Source of the DNA: Myxococcales bacterium
GTDB taxonomy: Bacteria > Myxococcota_A > Polyangia > Polyangiales > Polyangiaceae
DNA: 9,579 nucleotides
NCBI GenBank assembly: GCA_013298325.1
Contig: JAAFHJ010000139.1
Location: 1-9,579, forward strand
Direction: 5' to 3'
Position numbers and translations under genes: made by a program. A model generated the notes under the pieces. The model had not been told where the DNA came from. It saw nothing but the letters and a program-made list of their open reading frames with translations, and did not search any database. Below are positions 1 to 5,779 of this stretch, piece after piece; position 1 is the stretch's first letter; every line of letters starts with the position of its first letter.

Positions 1-445
1 CGACGTCTTTCCAGACCTGCCGGGTGCGGTACTCGGTGCGGTATTGGGTCGTCGTCTGCGAACAGCCGTAGCTCGATCTGCCGTAGCCGCAGGTCCCGTA
101 ACTGTTGACGGTGTAGGGGACCTGTACCGAATACGACTCGGTGACGAACCGGTTTTCGACGTGAGAAAACTGGCTTGAAAACGAGAAGGTACCGGCGCGA
201 GGGTGCACGAGGAGGGCGTCGATGCGCGGGGCATCGACGTCGCCGGCACGGACCCCCGCCTCGTAGGCGCGGTGGTCGTCGATCCGGAGATCTTCGTGGA
301 GGGACGTCCCCGCCTTCGAGAGGTAACTCCGGCGAAGCTTCACGACGGCGTGGGGCTCGTCGAGGCGCGGCGCCCGGTAGGGCGGTACACAGGCGGCCGT
401 GGCGAAGAGCGCGCTGAGGGCAAGCGCCCGGGTCGCGGCGCTCAT
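1..445 (-). CDS. Tyr-rich predicted lipoprotein, 3' end off the left edge
   Basis: The frame is open from an ATG at 445 to the left edge, giving 148 visible residues with no stop. Residues 1-19 look like a lipoprotein signal: Arg6, a hydrophobic stretch, then ATAAC with Cys19. Thr at -3 of the lipobox is unusual, so lipidation is likely but not certain. The mature part starts Pro-rich and continues with a mixed segment (about 30-95). From residue 100 it becomes rich in Tyr, Thr and Arg, with two cysteines (119, 128) and the repetitive stretch QYRTEYRTRQVW. The start is supported by its overlap with the upstream gene: the ATG shares an ATGA with that gene's TGA, so the two are probably translationally coupled. 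The probable location is the periplasm or outer membrane. I do not recognise the family and assign no function. Confidence 0.72.
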   Translation of the reverse strand, partial: MSAATRALALSALFATAACVPPYRAPRLDEPHAVVKLRRSYLSKAGTSLHEDLRIDDHRAYEAGVRAGDVDAPRIDALLVHPRAGTFSFSSQFSHVENRFVTESYSVQVPYTVNSYGTCGYGRSSYGCSQTTTQYRTEYRTRQVWKDV

Positions 446-681
446 CGTGCACATCCCTCGCTGCACGCCTGGCGCTCGCCGTCGCAGGCGCGCACCCCGA
501 CCGCGGACGATGCTTGCAACATACAATCGTCGTGGCGCGCCGCGCAGCCGTGGACGCAGCTGCGGTGGGCTTCCGAGCGGGCCTCCGAACCGCCGCCGTA
601 GACGCCGCCGCAGGAAACCAGGAAAAGCACGCCGCTCGCCGCGGCAAGCGTGCGGACAACACCCACAAATTGAAGAATCAT
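442..681 (-). CDS. Small cysteine-patterned lipoprotein (79 aa)
   Basis: Residues 1-24 form a lipoprotein signal peptide: Arg10, a hydrophobic run, and a good lipobox LVSC ending at Cys24. After a Gly/Ser linker come six cysteines at 42, 46, 53, 66, 73 and 77. Their spacing is a mirror image: x3, x6, x12, x6, x3. This fits two short helices closed as a hairpin by up to three disulfides in an oxidising compartment. ATG 681 is the first possible start, because a TAA lies in frame four codons upstream. AGGA abuts the ATG directly, which is poor Shine-Dalgarno spacing, and the GTG at residue 6 is an alternative. The stop codon overlaps the next gene as ATGA, suggesting that the two lipoproteins are made together. 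The function is unknown. I am fairly sure that it is a secreted protein gene and less sure of the start. Confidence 0.72.
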   Translation of the reverse strand: MILQFVGVVRTLAAASGVLFLVSCGGVYGGGSEARSEAHRSCVHGCAARHDDCMLQASSAVGVRACDGERQACSEGCAR

Positions 682-685
682 TCCT

Positions 686-721
686 AAAAGTTACGCGAAC
701 GCAACGCAGCGCTCAAGCGCT
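686..721 (-). terminator. Paired hairpins with a short T-run after the 224-aa gene
   Basis: Read on the minus strand, two hairpins follow the stop of the 224-aa gene. The first is AGCGC-TTGA-GCGCT (721-708). The second is GTTGCG-TTCG-CGTAAC (705-690), with six pairs including one G-U that forms only in minus-strand RNA, and then TTTT (689-686). This resembles a weak intrinsic terminator or attenuator placed just before the 79-aa lipoprotein gene. The stems and T-run are short, so read-through is plausible. Confidence 0.35.
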
Positions 722-1395
722 CACTTCCAGGGGTCGTCTTCGTCCTTGCCTTTGGGCTTCGGCACCGGGGCCGCCGTCGCTGGCGGGGCGGCGGTCACCG
801 CGGTCGTCGCCGTCGCTTTCGGTGTCGTCGGCGCCTTGCCGTTTGCGGGCGGGTTCGGCGCAGGGCTGGCGCCCTTCGTGGCGTCGGTCACGGGCGCTCC
901 GGTTGCCGCGGAGGGGACGTCGGGGGCCGTTGTCACAGCGGGCGCTGCCGAAACCGCGGGAATGGCGGTCGCCGGAATTGCCGTGGACGGGGCGGGCACT
1001 GCCGAAGCGGCGGTGACGCTCGGGGCTGGGTCGCGGGTGCGCGAATAGGCGGCGATGCCGCCGAGGATCCCCAAACCGAGCACAAGCCCGCCGACGATTG
1101 GGAGCGCCTTTGAGGGGCCCGCCGCCGGAAGGAACGCATGGACGTCGCTTTCGCCGTCGCTGGCGGATTGGGCAGTTTTCGCTGCGTTTCGGAGCACTTC
1201 CGGATCGATCGGCGTCATCCGCGGTGCCGGCGGGCGGCCGCTTGGACGGGAGTTCCGACCGCCTTCGGGGGCAGGACTCGGGCGTTCGCCAGCGTCCGAC
1301 CCGCGCGCGATCGCCAGATCGGAGACGTTCATCATCCCGATCGGGATCGTCTCGACCGACACCCGCGGTTTCTGGGAATCGTGTTCGCTTGCCAC
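721..1395 (-). CDS. Single-pass membrane protein with Pro/Ala/Thr-rich tail (224 aa)
   Basis: The start is a GTG at 1395, preceded by AAGGA (1406-1402) at a spacing of 6 bases, which is a good ribosome binding site. Residues 1-95 are polar and Pro/Arg-containing, with a PRMTPIDPEVL segment near 58-68 and no recognisable enzyme motif. One hydrophobic Gly/Leu-rich segment (about 98-117) is the only membrane span. It is followed by about 100 residues made almost only of Ala, Pro, Thr, Ser and Val, and then by a charged end, KGKDEDDPWK. Such Pro/Ala linkers commonly reach through the periplasm in TonB-like and myxobacterial envelope proteins. Orientation cannot be fixed, because basic residues flank both sides of the span. 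The gene follows the HelicaseC_3-like gene by 80 bases on the same strand. No function is assigned. The biased composition is consistent on this strand, and the antisense reading frames look like shadows. Confidence 0.75.
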   Translation of the reverse strand: MASEHDSQKPRVSVETIPIGMMNVSDLAIARGSDAGERPSPAPEGGRNSRPSGRPPAPRMTPIDPEVLRNAAKTAQSASDGESDVHAFLPAAGPSKALPIVGGLVLGLGILGGIAAYSRTRDPAPSVTAASAVPAPSTAIPATAIPAVSAAPAVTTAPDVPSAATGAPVTDATKGASPAPNPPANGKAPTTPKATATTAVTAAPPATAAPVPKPKGKDEDDPWK

Positions 1396-1401
1396 CGGCG
1401 A

Positions 1402-1406
1402 TCCTT
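1402..1406 (-). promoter_or_regulatory. Ribosome binding site AAGGA for the 224-aa gene
   Basis: AAGGA on the minus strand lies 6 bases before GTG 1395 and decides that start. It overlaps a near-palindrome at 1405-1418 with ACGCGCGT at its core, which could fold over or be bound near the site. The regulatory reading is speculative. Confidence 0.55.
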
Positions 1407-1455
1407 CACGCGCGTAAAGCCGCGCCGCGCAGGGACGGTATCGGGCGCCGCCGCC

Positions 1456-1470
1456 AATCGCCAGGCGATT
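1456..1470 (-). repeat. Inverted repeat just after the HelicaseC_3-like gene stop
   Basis: AATCGCC-T-GGCGATT has perfect 7-base arms and lies 5 bases past the TAG of the 740-residue gene. It has no T-run, so it is not a classic intrinsic terminator. It could protect the mRNA 3' end or mark the gene boundary. Chance cannot be excluded. Confidence 0.35.
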
Positions 1471-1475
1471 CGACG

Positions 1476-3698
1476 CTACTTGCGCGCACGGACGGTACCG
1501 GCAGCCGGTGTCATGCGGGTGCCGAGCGGCGTCATGCGCGGCGTCCCGGCGGCGGGCGTCGTTCGAACGATCGGCGTGAAACCGCTCGTCGTCGTCGCCC
1601 GCAAGACCTGACCTTCATGAATGATTTCAACCCCTACCGCGCGACAGCGACGGACGAGCTTGTCGATATCGATCGTCGACCCGATCAAAAGGCCGCCGGG
1701 CGGCGACGGGTTGACGAAGAGGTCTTGCGTCGATTTCCGGGTCGCGAGCAGCTCGCGAACGCTCGCGTCGTCGACCCAGAGGAAGCCGGAGGCGGGGACG
1801 ACCTCGCAACGGCCGAGGACGACGCTCGCCTGGGCGAGGGTGCGCGAGACGGCATCCGGGAGCGGTGCGAGCGCTTCAATGCGCACGCGGAGAGCGTCGG
1901 CTTCGATGCCGGTCGAGAGGGCGCGGGCGAGGGTCGCCGGGGCGAGGAGAAGATCGAGGGCGTCCTCCGTGCGCCCGATGTCAACGAACGGAGCGACGGC
2001 AAAAATATTGCCAATTCGCGCACTTCGACCGATTCGCAGCACCTGGGAATCGACGAACTTCGAAGCAACCGGCGTCGCGTCGTTGCGGAGCGATTTCGCC
2101 GGCGCGACCGGTGCATCGACCTTCCCCGTCGCCAGCAACGCGCGCCCGCGGGCGGTGAGCCGGAGGACCAGATCGCCGGCAGCGCCCGGTTCCGCGTCGC
2201 CGACTGGCTCATCCCCGAGGTCGATGATGCCGAGGGCCGGCAACGACTCGACGACGATTCGATGAATGATATCAAGGGGGGACGGCGGCGGAAGCCCGAC
2301 ACGACCGGCCCAGCGACGGAGCGCGCGCGCCAAACCGGGCATGCGCGCGTCGCGCTCCAGGTAGGCGGCGAGGGAGCGCCAGGGGATCCAGGCGGCGGTC
2401 GCCGGCGCGTCGTCGTTCTTCGCCTTGCCGGAACCGACCGCAGAAGGCTCCGCCAAATCGACAAGCGTTTCCAGGAGAAGCGCGCGGATCTTTTCGACGA
2501 CGCTCGCGTCGCGGGCCCCTTCGGCAAGGCGCAGCATCTCCGATTCGGGGCGCGCTTCGTCCCAGGCGCCGCCCCGCTGCCAGGCGCGGAAAAGCAGCCC
2601 GGGGAGCGCATCCATCGCCTCGGAGCCGGGCGGCGATGCCAAGTTGCCCGCATGGGGGTCCCAGAGGCCGATCGCCCGCGAGAGCGAAAGGAGGAGCGCG
2701 ACCGCTTGGGGATCACGCCCAAAACGCGTCGAGAGCTTCGTGACGAGCGACTTCGGGGTGCCGATCCCCGGCTTTACGTCGGCCCCCGACTCACGCCCCG
2801 CGAGGACGAGCGCCATCGTCAACGGACCGGGATCAAAGGAAAATCGCGCGCGACGCGGGGCAAAATCTTCCGCAGCAAGCAGGCCGACGACCTGGGCACG
2901 GGCGACCTCGCGCTCGGCGTTCGTCCGCGCGGAGACGATGCGCGAGACCTCGGTCGGGACGACGTGGCGGTTCGGATGGAGGGGAATGAGGAAACCGCGC
3001 CGCTCCAGGGCAAACCCGGTTCCGCGCCGCGACGGCATCGAGCCGCTCGCCGACCGGAGGCGCATCGGCTCCCGCTCCAGCTCGAGCAGCTCCTCCGTGT
3101 AGACCTCGCCCCCTTCGGCTTCAACGGCCTCAAGGACGCGGCGCTCCGTCGGCGCAAGTGCTTCAATTTCCTTGCGAAGACGCGCCGGATCGCCGAGCGC
3201 CTCCCAAGCCGCTTCCAGGGCGATCGTGTGCGGCGGCGTCGCCGGGCGGCCGAGGTAGTGGGAGGCGATCGAAAGCTGGGCGTCCGGCGTCGTCGTCGCG
3301 AGGAGCGCGCGGAGCGACCGGGGGTCTTCGCCGTCCCACGGCTTCAGCGTGAGCAGGGGTGCCGCCGGAAACACGAGTTCAAACGCGCCTTTGCGCCCAC
3401 GAACGAAGAGCAGGCTCCGCTGGAGGAGCGGCTCGGCGGCCGGCGGGATCGCCGCGACCGTGAGGAGCCCCCCCTTCTCAGCGATGCGGTGCAACAGCTC
3501 GACGGTCGGCGGCGGAAGCCGATGAAGATCGCGCAGTTCCGGCGCAGAAACGAGGAGACGCGCCACCTGCGAGGGGGCATCGAGCCGCATCCGCGGGTCG
3601 GTCTTGAGGCCGAGGCGCTCGGTCGTTCGCGCGAGCTCGGTGGCGGGGAGCGCGCGGAGAATCTCGACCAGGCTCGGAGCGATGGCAGCGTGGGGCAC
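1476..3698 (-). CDS. HelicaseC_3 / XPB-associated-type winged-helix protein (740 aa)
   Basis: I read this as a helicase-associated protein of the HelicaseC_3 type, not a helicase, because no Walker A or DEAD-box motif is visible. The start is GTG 3698, with GAGGAG seven bases upstream. The frame stays open to an ATG at 3980, but those 94 extra codons read like spacer DNA. Residues 8-110 look like a first winged-helix unit (LVEILRALP...LARTTERLGL, then a PELRDL/LLHRIAEKGG strand-helix pattern). Residues 174-255 look like a second (LRKEIEALAPTERRVLEAVE, then RRGFLIPL). Residues 563-701 resemble the HelicaseC_3 domain, with LLLAPATLARALSTGIEADAL and LPDAVSRTLAQA as the best-matching segments. 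The tail (702-740) repeats RxTPxxGT three times. The family is known beside XPB-like helicases in actinobacteria and elsewhere, but no partner lies in this window. A DNA-related role is inference; the gene itself is well supported. Confidence 0.8.
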   Translation of the reverse strand: MPHAAIAPSLVEILRALPATELARTTERLGLKTDPRMRLDAPSQVARLLVSAPELRDLHRLPPPTVELLHRIAEKGGLLTVAAIPPAAEPLLQRSLLFVRGRKGAFELVFPAAPLLTLKPWDGEDPRSLRALLATTTPDAQLSIASHYLGRPATPPHTIALEAAWEALGDPARLRKEIEALAPTERRVLEAVEAEGGEVYTEELLELEREPMRLRSASGSMPSRRGTGFALERRGFLIPLHPNRHVVPTEVSRIVSARTNAEREVARAQVVGLLAAEDFAPRRARFSFDPGPLTMALVLAGRESGADVKPGIGTPKSLVTKLSTRFGRDPQAVALLLSLSRAIGLWDPHAGNLASPPGSEAMDALPGLLFRAWQRGGAWDEARPESEMLRLAEGARDASVVEKIRALLLETLVDLAEPSAVGSGKAKNDDAPATAAWIPWRSLAAYLERDARMPGLARALRRWAGRVGLPPPSPLDIIHRIVVESLPALGIIDLGDEPVGDAEPGAAGDLVLRLTARGRALLATGKVDAPVAPAKSLRNDATPVASKFVDSQVLRIGRSARIGNIFAVAPFVDIGRTEDALDLLLAPATLARALSTGIEADALRVRIEALAPLPDAVSRTLAQASVVLGRCEVVPASGFLWVDDASVRELLATRKSTQDLFVNPSPPGGLLIGSTIDIDKLVRRCRAVGVEIIHEGQVLRATTTSGFTPIVRTTPAAGTPRMTPLGTRMTPAAGTVRARK

Positions 3699-3705
3699 GG
3701 GGAGT

Positions 3706-3711
3706 CTCCTC
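3706..3711 (-). promoter_or_regulatory. Ribosome binding site GAGGAG setting the start of the 740-aa gene
   Basis: GAGGAG followed by ACTCCCC and then GTG 3698 is a near-ideal Shine-Dalgarno arrangement. It argues against the longer reading from 3980. The protein then begins with a plausible helix, APSLVEILRALP. Confidence 0.75.
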
Positions 3712-3858
3712 GGACGGGCGACCGGTGGCGGATGATGGTTGCTGAATCGGCGTTCGGGGGGACGCAGATTTAACCAGTCTATGGGGCTAGCACGCGATTG
3801 CTCGTCCTCGAAGTCGGAAGAAGCGACTGTGTCAACGTGCCACAGCATTTCGAAGAAA

Positions 3859-3892
3859 CGGCCCGGGTTCCTGGGCCGACAAAGCGCGGCCC
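3859..3892. repeat. Three-armed inverted repeat (alternative hairpins)
   Basis: CGGCCC (3859-3864), GGGCCG (3873-3878) and CGGCCC (3887-3892) are separated by exactly 8 bases each. The middle arm can pair with either outer arm but not both. The element would lie in the 5' leader of the minus-strand 740-aa gene if transcription starts upstream of it. It could be an attenuator-like switch or a protein-binding array, and neither is shown. Confidence 0.45.
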
Positions 3893-3916
3893 CACAGAAA
3901 AAGGCGCTCTCGGAAA

Positions 3917-3944
3917 GGACGAAGAAGTTCGTCCGGCGCGCCGG
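3917..3944. repeat. Perfect 7-bp hairpin fused to a 12-bp palindrome
   Basis: GGACGAA-GAAG-TTCGTCC (3917-3934) has a perfect 7-bp stem with a 4-base loop. It overlaps by two bases the perfect palindrome CCGGCGCGCCGG (3933-3944). There is no T-run on either strand, so an operator or RNA structure is likelier than a terminator. Confidence 0.45.
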
Positions 3945-3994
3945 AAAGTGCACGACCTTTCTGTAGGATTCGCGCATCATCTGTCGGGAGAACG

Positions 3995-4076
3995 ATGCAC
4001 CCGCGTACGTCCGCGAAGCGGGAGACGGCGCGGGATTTGATGCACCCGCGTACGTGCGTGAAGCGGGATTTGATGC
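3995..4076 (+). repeat. Short tandem repeat with a 33-base unit
   Basis: Copy 1 (3995-4039) and copy 2 (4040-4072) both begin ATGCACCCGCGTACGT and end GCGGGATTTG. A third copy starts at 4073 (ATGC) and breaks off. Copy 2 is 33 bases long, and copy 1 is 45 because of an extra 12 bases near its end. Each copy carries CCCGC and GCGGG as inverted arms around a 13-base centre containing GTACG. The unit is a multiple of three and reads MHPRT-x-x-KR-DL in one frame. This may be intergenic repeat DNA or the remains of a repeat family. Confidence 0.6.
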
Positions 4077-4187
4077 CAGTTTCCCCGTCGTTGCCGCTAC
4101 CTAACGAATGGAAAATCTACGTGGCGGGCGGCCGACGTAGCGACGACGATCCTACCGTTTCCGCGGCCGCTCAGGTATCCGAGAGGG

Positions 4188-5546
4188 GTGAGTGCGCGCA
4201 AGACCAGAGACCGTGAGGGGGGCGCACGAACGCCGGTCACCCTCCAATGGGCGGGGCGCACCTTCCGGCCGGGGGCGACGATCGCCGCCCGTGAGGCAGA
4301 ACCGCTGGAAATCGTGCGTGGATCGGGCGTCGCCCAGCGACTCATCGAAGGCGATGCCCTCGCCGTACTCGGCACCCTCGCCGCCGAGGCTGGCACCTTT
4401 GAGCTCGCCTACGTCGACCCGCCCTATGCGTCCGGCGCCGACTACCACGTCGCCGAAGCGGCCGCCGACGGCCGCGGCCAGACACGCCGCACGAAAGCCT
4501 ACGAAGACACCTGGCGCGAGGGGGACGGCGGCATCGGCGCCTACCTCGACCACCTCGCCCCGCGCCTCGACGGCATGGCGCGCCTCCTCGCGAAGAACGG
4601 CACGCTGTGGGTCCACGTCGATTGGCGCGCGAATTACCTGCTCCGCGTGATCCTCGATGAGATCTTCGGCCCCCGCGGCTTCCGCAACGAAATCATCTGG
4701 AAGCGGGCCCCAAACCTGGGGCGCCAGGCGAAGAGCGGCCAGTTCGGACGGACCCTCGACACGATCCTCGTCTACGGCCACGCCGACGCCCGCCTGGTAC
4801 CGCCCCTTCGGAGGGAGCCGATCGCGGCGTCCCACGTCCGTTTTGACGAAGAAGGACAAGCGTTTACGACTGCCCCCCGCGGCGACTACACCGACGCATC
4901 GATCGCGCGCCTTGCCGAGGAGGGGAGAATTCTCCGGTCGCCGAGCGGGCGCGTCTACGTGAAGTATTTCGTCGCCGAAGGGCCCGACGGGACCTACGTC
5001 CGCGAGCGCCCCGTCGATGCTTTGTGGAACGACATCGCTCCGTTGCGCCACCGAGGCCGCGCGGAGAAGACCGGCTATCCGACCCAAAAGCCGCGGGAAT
5101 TGCTCGAGCGGGTGCTCCTCGCCGGGTCGACACCTGGGGGGAAAGTCCTCGATCTCTTTTCCGGAAGCGGCACGACCCTCGCCGCCGCCCATGCGCTCGG
5201 CCGTGCGGGGACCGGCGGCGACCGGAGCATCGTCGCCCTCGCCCACCTCCGCGCGCGGGCCGCCCGAGAGGGGTTCCCCCTGACAATTTCCGCCGCCGAA
5301 CCGATTGCGCGCCCCGCCCTCGCCGCGACGCTCCGAACGACGAAAACGTCAGCGACCGTCTCGGTCCCGTCGGGGGGCCGCTTGCTCCTGGCGGCGGCCC
5401 GAAATCGTCAGGGCGAGTTGGGGAACTTCGTCACGGAACCGAGCGAAAGCATGCGTGTTTCGACCCGTAGCGCGACGGCGGTCCTCGCGCTCGATGAGCA
5501 CGGCGCCTGCGTGGAATTCCCGCTGCCGGCCACCAGACCGACGTAA
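4188..5546 (+). CDS. Orphan site-specific DNA methyltransferase, beta class (N6-adenine likely)
   Basis: The enzyme would transfer a methyl group from S-adenosylmethionine to a base in a specific DNA site. Motif order marks the beta class of the N4/N6 methylase family (PF01555). The catalytic DPPY lies at residues 77-80, a probable target-recognition region at about 180-290, YPTQKP at 297-302, and the SAM-binding DLFSGSGTT at 322-330, followed by a GGDRSIVALAH helix. DPPY favours N6-adenine over N4-cytosine. The length of 452 residues includes about 85 residues beyond the catalytic core with no recognised motif. The GTG start directly follows GAGAGGG, which is tight for a ribosome site. A GTG at 4314 (residue 43) is an alternative that would lose an N-terminal segment. 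No restriction enzyme, specificity subunit or phage gene is in view, so it is an orphan here, with an epigenetic or defence role inferred only. Confidence 0.9.
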   Translation: MSARKTRDREGGARTPVTLQWAGRTFRPGATIAAREAEPLEIVRGSGVAQRLIEGDALAVLGTLAAEAGTFELAYVDPPYASGADYHVAEAAADGRGQTRRTKAYEDTWREGDGGIGAYLDHLAPRLDGMARLLAKNGTLWVHVDWRANYLLRVILDEIFGPRGFRNEIIWKRAPNLGRQAKSGQFGRTLDTILVYGHADARLVPPLRREPIAASHVRFDEEGQAFTTAPRGDYTDASIARLAEEGRILRSPSGRVYVKYFVAEGPDGTYVRERPVDALWNDIAPLRHRGRAEKTGYPTQKPRELLERVLLAGSTPGGKVLDLFSGSGTTLAAAHALGRAGTGGDRSIVALAHLRARAAREGFPLTISAAEPIARPALAATLRTTKTSATVSVPSGGRLLLAAARNRQGELGNFVTEPSESMRVSTRSATAVLALDEHGACVEFPLPATRPT

Positions 5547-5547
5547 C

Positions 5548-5715
5548 TTACCGTCGCGTACCGAGCGGGAGCTGAGAGACGGGCGCCGCCGGCGGATCTC
5601 CTGCGAGCGGCTCCGGGCGGGCGTCGACACGCTTCGGCGCAGGCTCGCCGGTCCACTCCTCACCGACGACGGCAAGCAGAAGCGCGGGGGCGAAGAGGAG
5701 CGGAGCAAGGCGCAT
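5548..5715 (-). CDS. Small secreted or membrane-anchored protein (55 aa), divergent from LysR gene
   Basis: ATG 5715 opens a 55-codon frame ending in TAA at 5550-5548. Residues 1-18 are a textbook signal or anchor sequence, MRLAPLLFAPALLLAVVG, with Arg2 and a Leu/Ala core. The remainder is short and rich in Pro, Ala, Gly and charged residues, and ends LGTRR. No enzyme motif is present. The TAA is one base from the TAA of the converging methyltransferase gene, so the frame fills the gap exactly. The upstream spacer of 76 bases is shared with the divergent LysR-type gene, which makes this a candidate target of that regulator. A weak AAGG lies 14 bases before the ATG, and a TGA lies in frame 22 codons upstream with no other start between. 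It could still be a chance frame, since at this size only the signal peptide and context support it. Confidence 0.5.
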   Translation of the reverse strand: MRLAPLLFAPALLLAVVGEEWTGEPAPKRVDARPEPLAGDPPAAPVSQLPLGTRR

Positions 5716-5779
5716 GGGAACAGCGTCGACCTTGCCGGGTGTCGCGCGCTTCCACCATCCCTTGGGTCGCAGATCGAGT

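Larger units (their letters stand above)
3699..4187. other. Divergent spacer of about 490 bases, structured, no convincing gene
   Basis: This spacer separates the starts of the minus-strand 740-aa gene and the plus-strand methyltransferase gene, so promoters for both should lie here. It is less GC-biased than its flanks. A perfect -35-like TTGACA lies on the minus strand at 3835-3830, but no good -10 element follows at 16-18 bases, so I do not call a promoter. The spacer also contains a three-armed inverted repeat (3859-3892), a hairpin with an adjoining palindrome (3917-3944) and a short tandem repeat (3995-4076). These are listed separately. Confidence 0.6.

Noticed and set aside
1660..1680. 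GATC/CGAT-rich near-palindrome in the HelicaseC_3-like gene
   Set aside because: It lies in coding sequence and is explained by ordinary codons (Ile-Asp repeats) in GC-rich DNA.
1098..3773. 891-codon plus-strand frame antisense to the HelicaseC_3-like gene
   Set aside because: It is extremely rich in Arg, Gly and Ala with no domain pattern, as expected of a shadow frame in GC-rich DNA. The minus-strand frame has recognisable domains and a good ribosome binding site.
3830..3835. TTGACA on the minus strand as a sigma-70 promoter for the 740-aa gene
   Set aside because: No acceptable -10 hexamer follows at 16-18 bases. A lone -35 match is not enough to call a promoter.
3995..4216. 73-codon plus-strand ORF starting in the tandem repeat, with GGAG before its ATG
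   Set aside because: Only the repeat part has structure. The rest reads like random spacer and overlaps the methyltransferase start out of frame. It is kept as a possibility in the repeat finding, not called as a gene.
4152..5246. 364-codon minus-strand frame antisense to the methyltransferase
   Set aside because: The plus strand carries all the methyltransferase motifs in order, so this frame is a shadow of its codon bias.
5584..5598. CCGCCGGCGG palindrome downstream of the methyltransferase gene as its terminator
   Set aside because: It has no loop and no T-run on either strand, and such GC palindromes are frequent in this composition.
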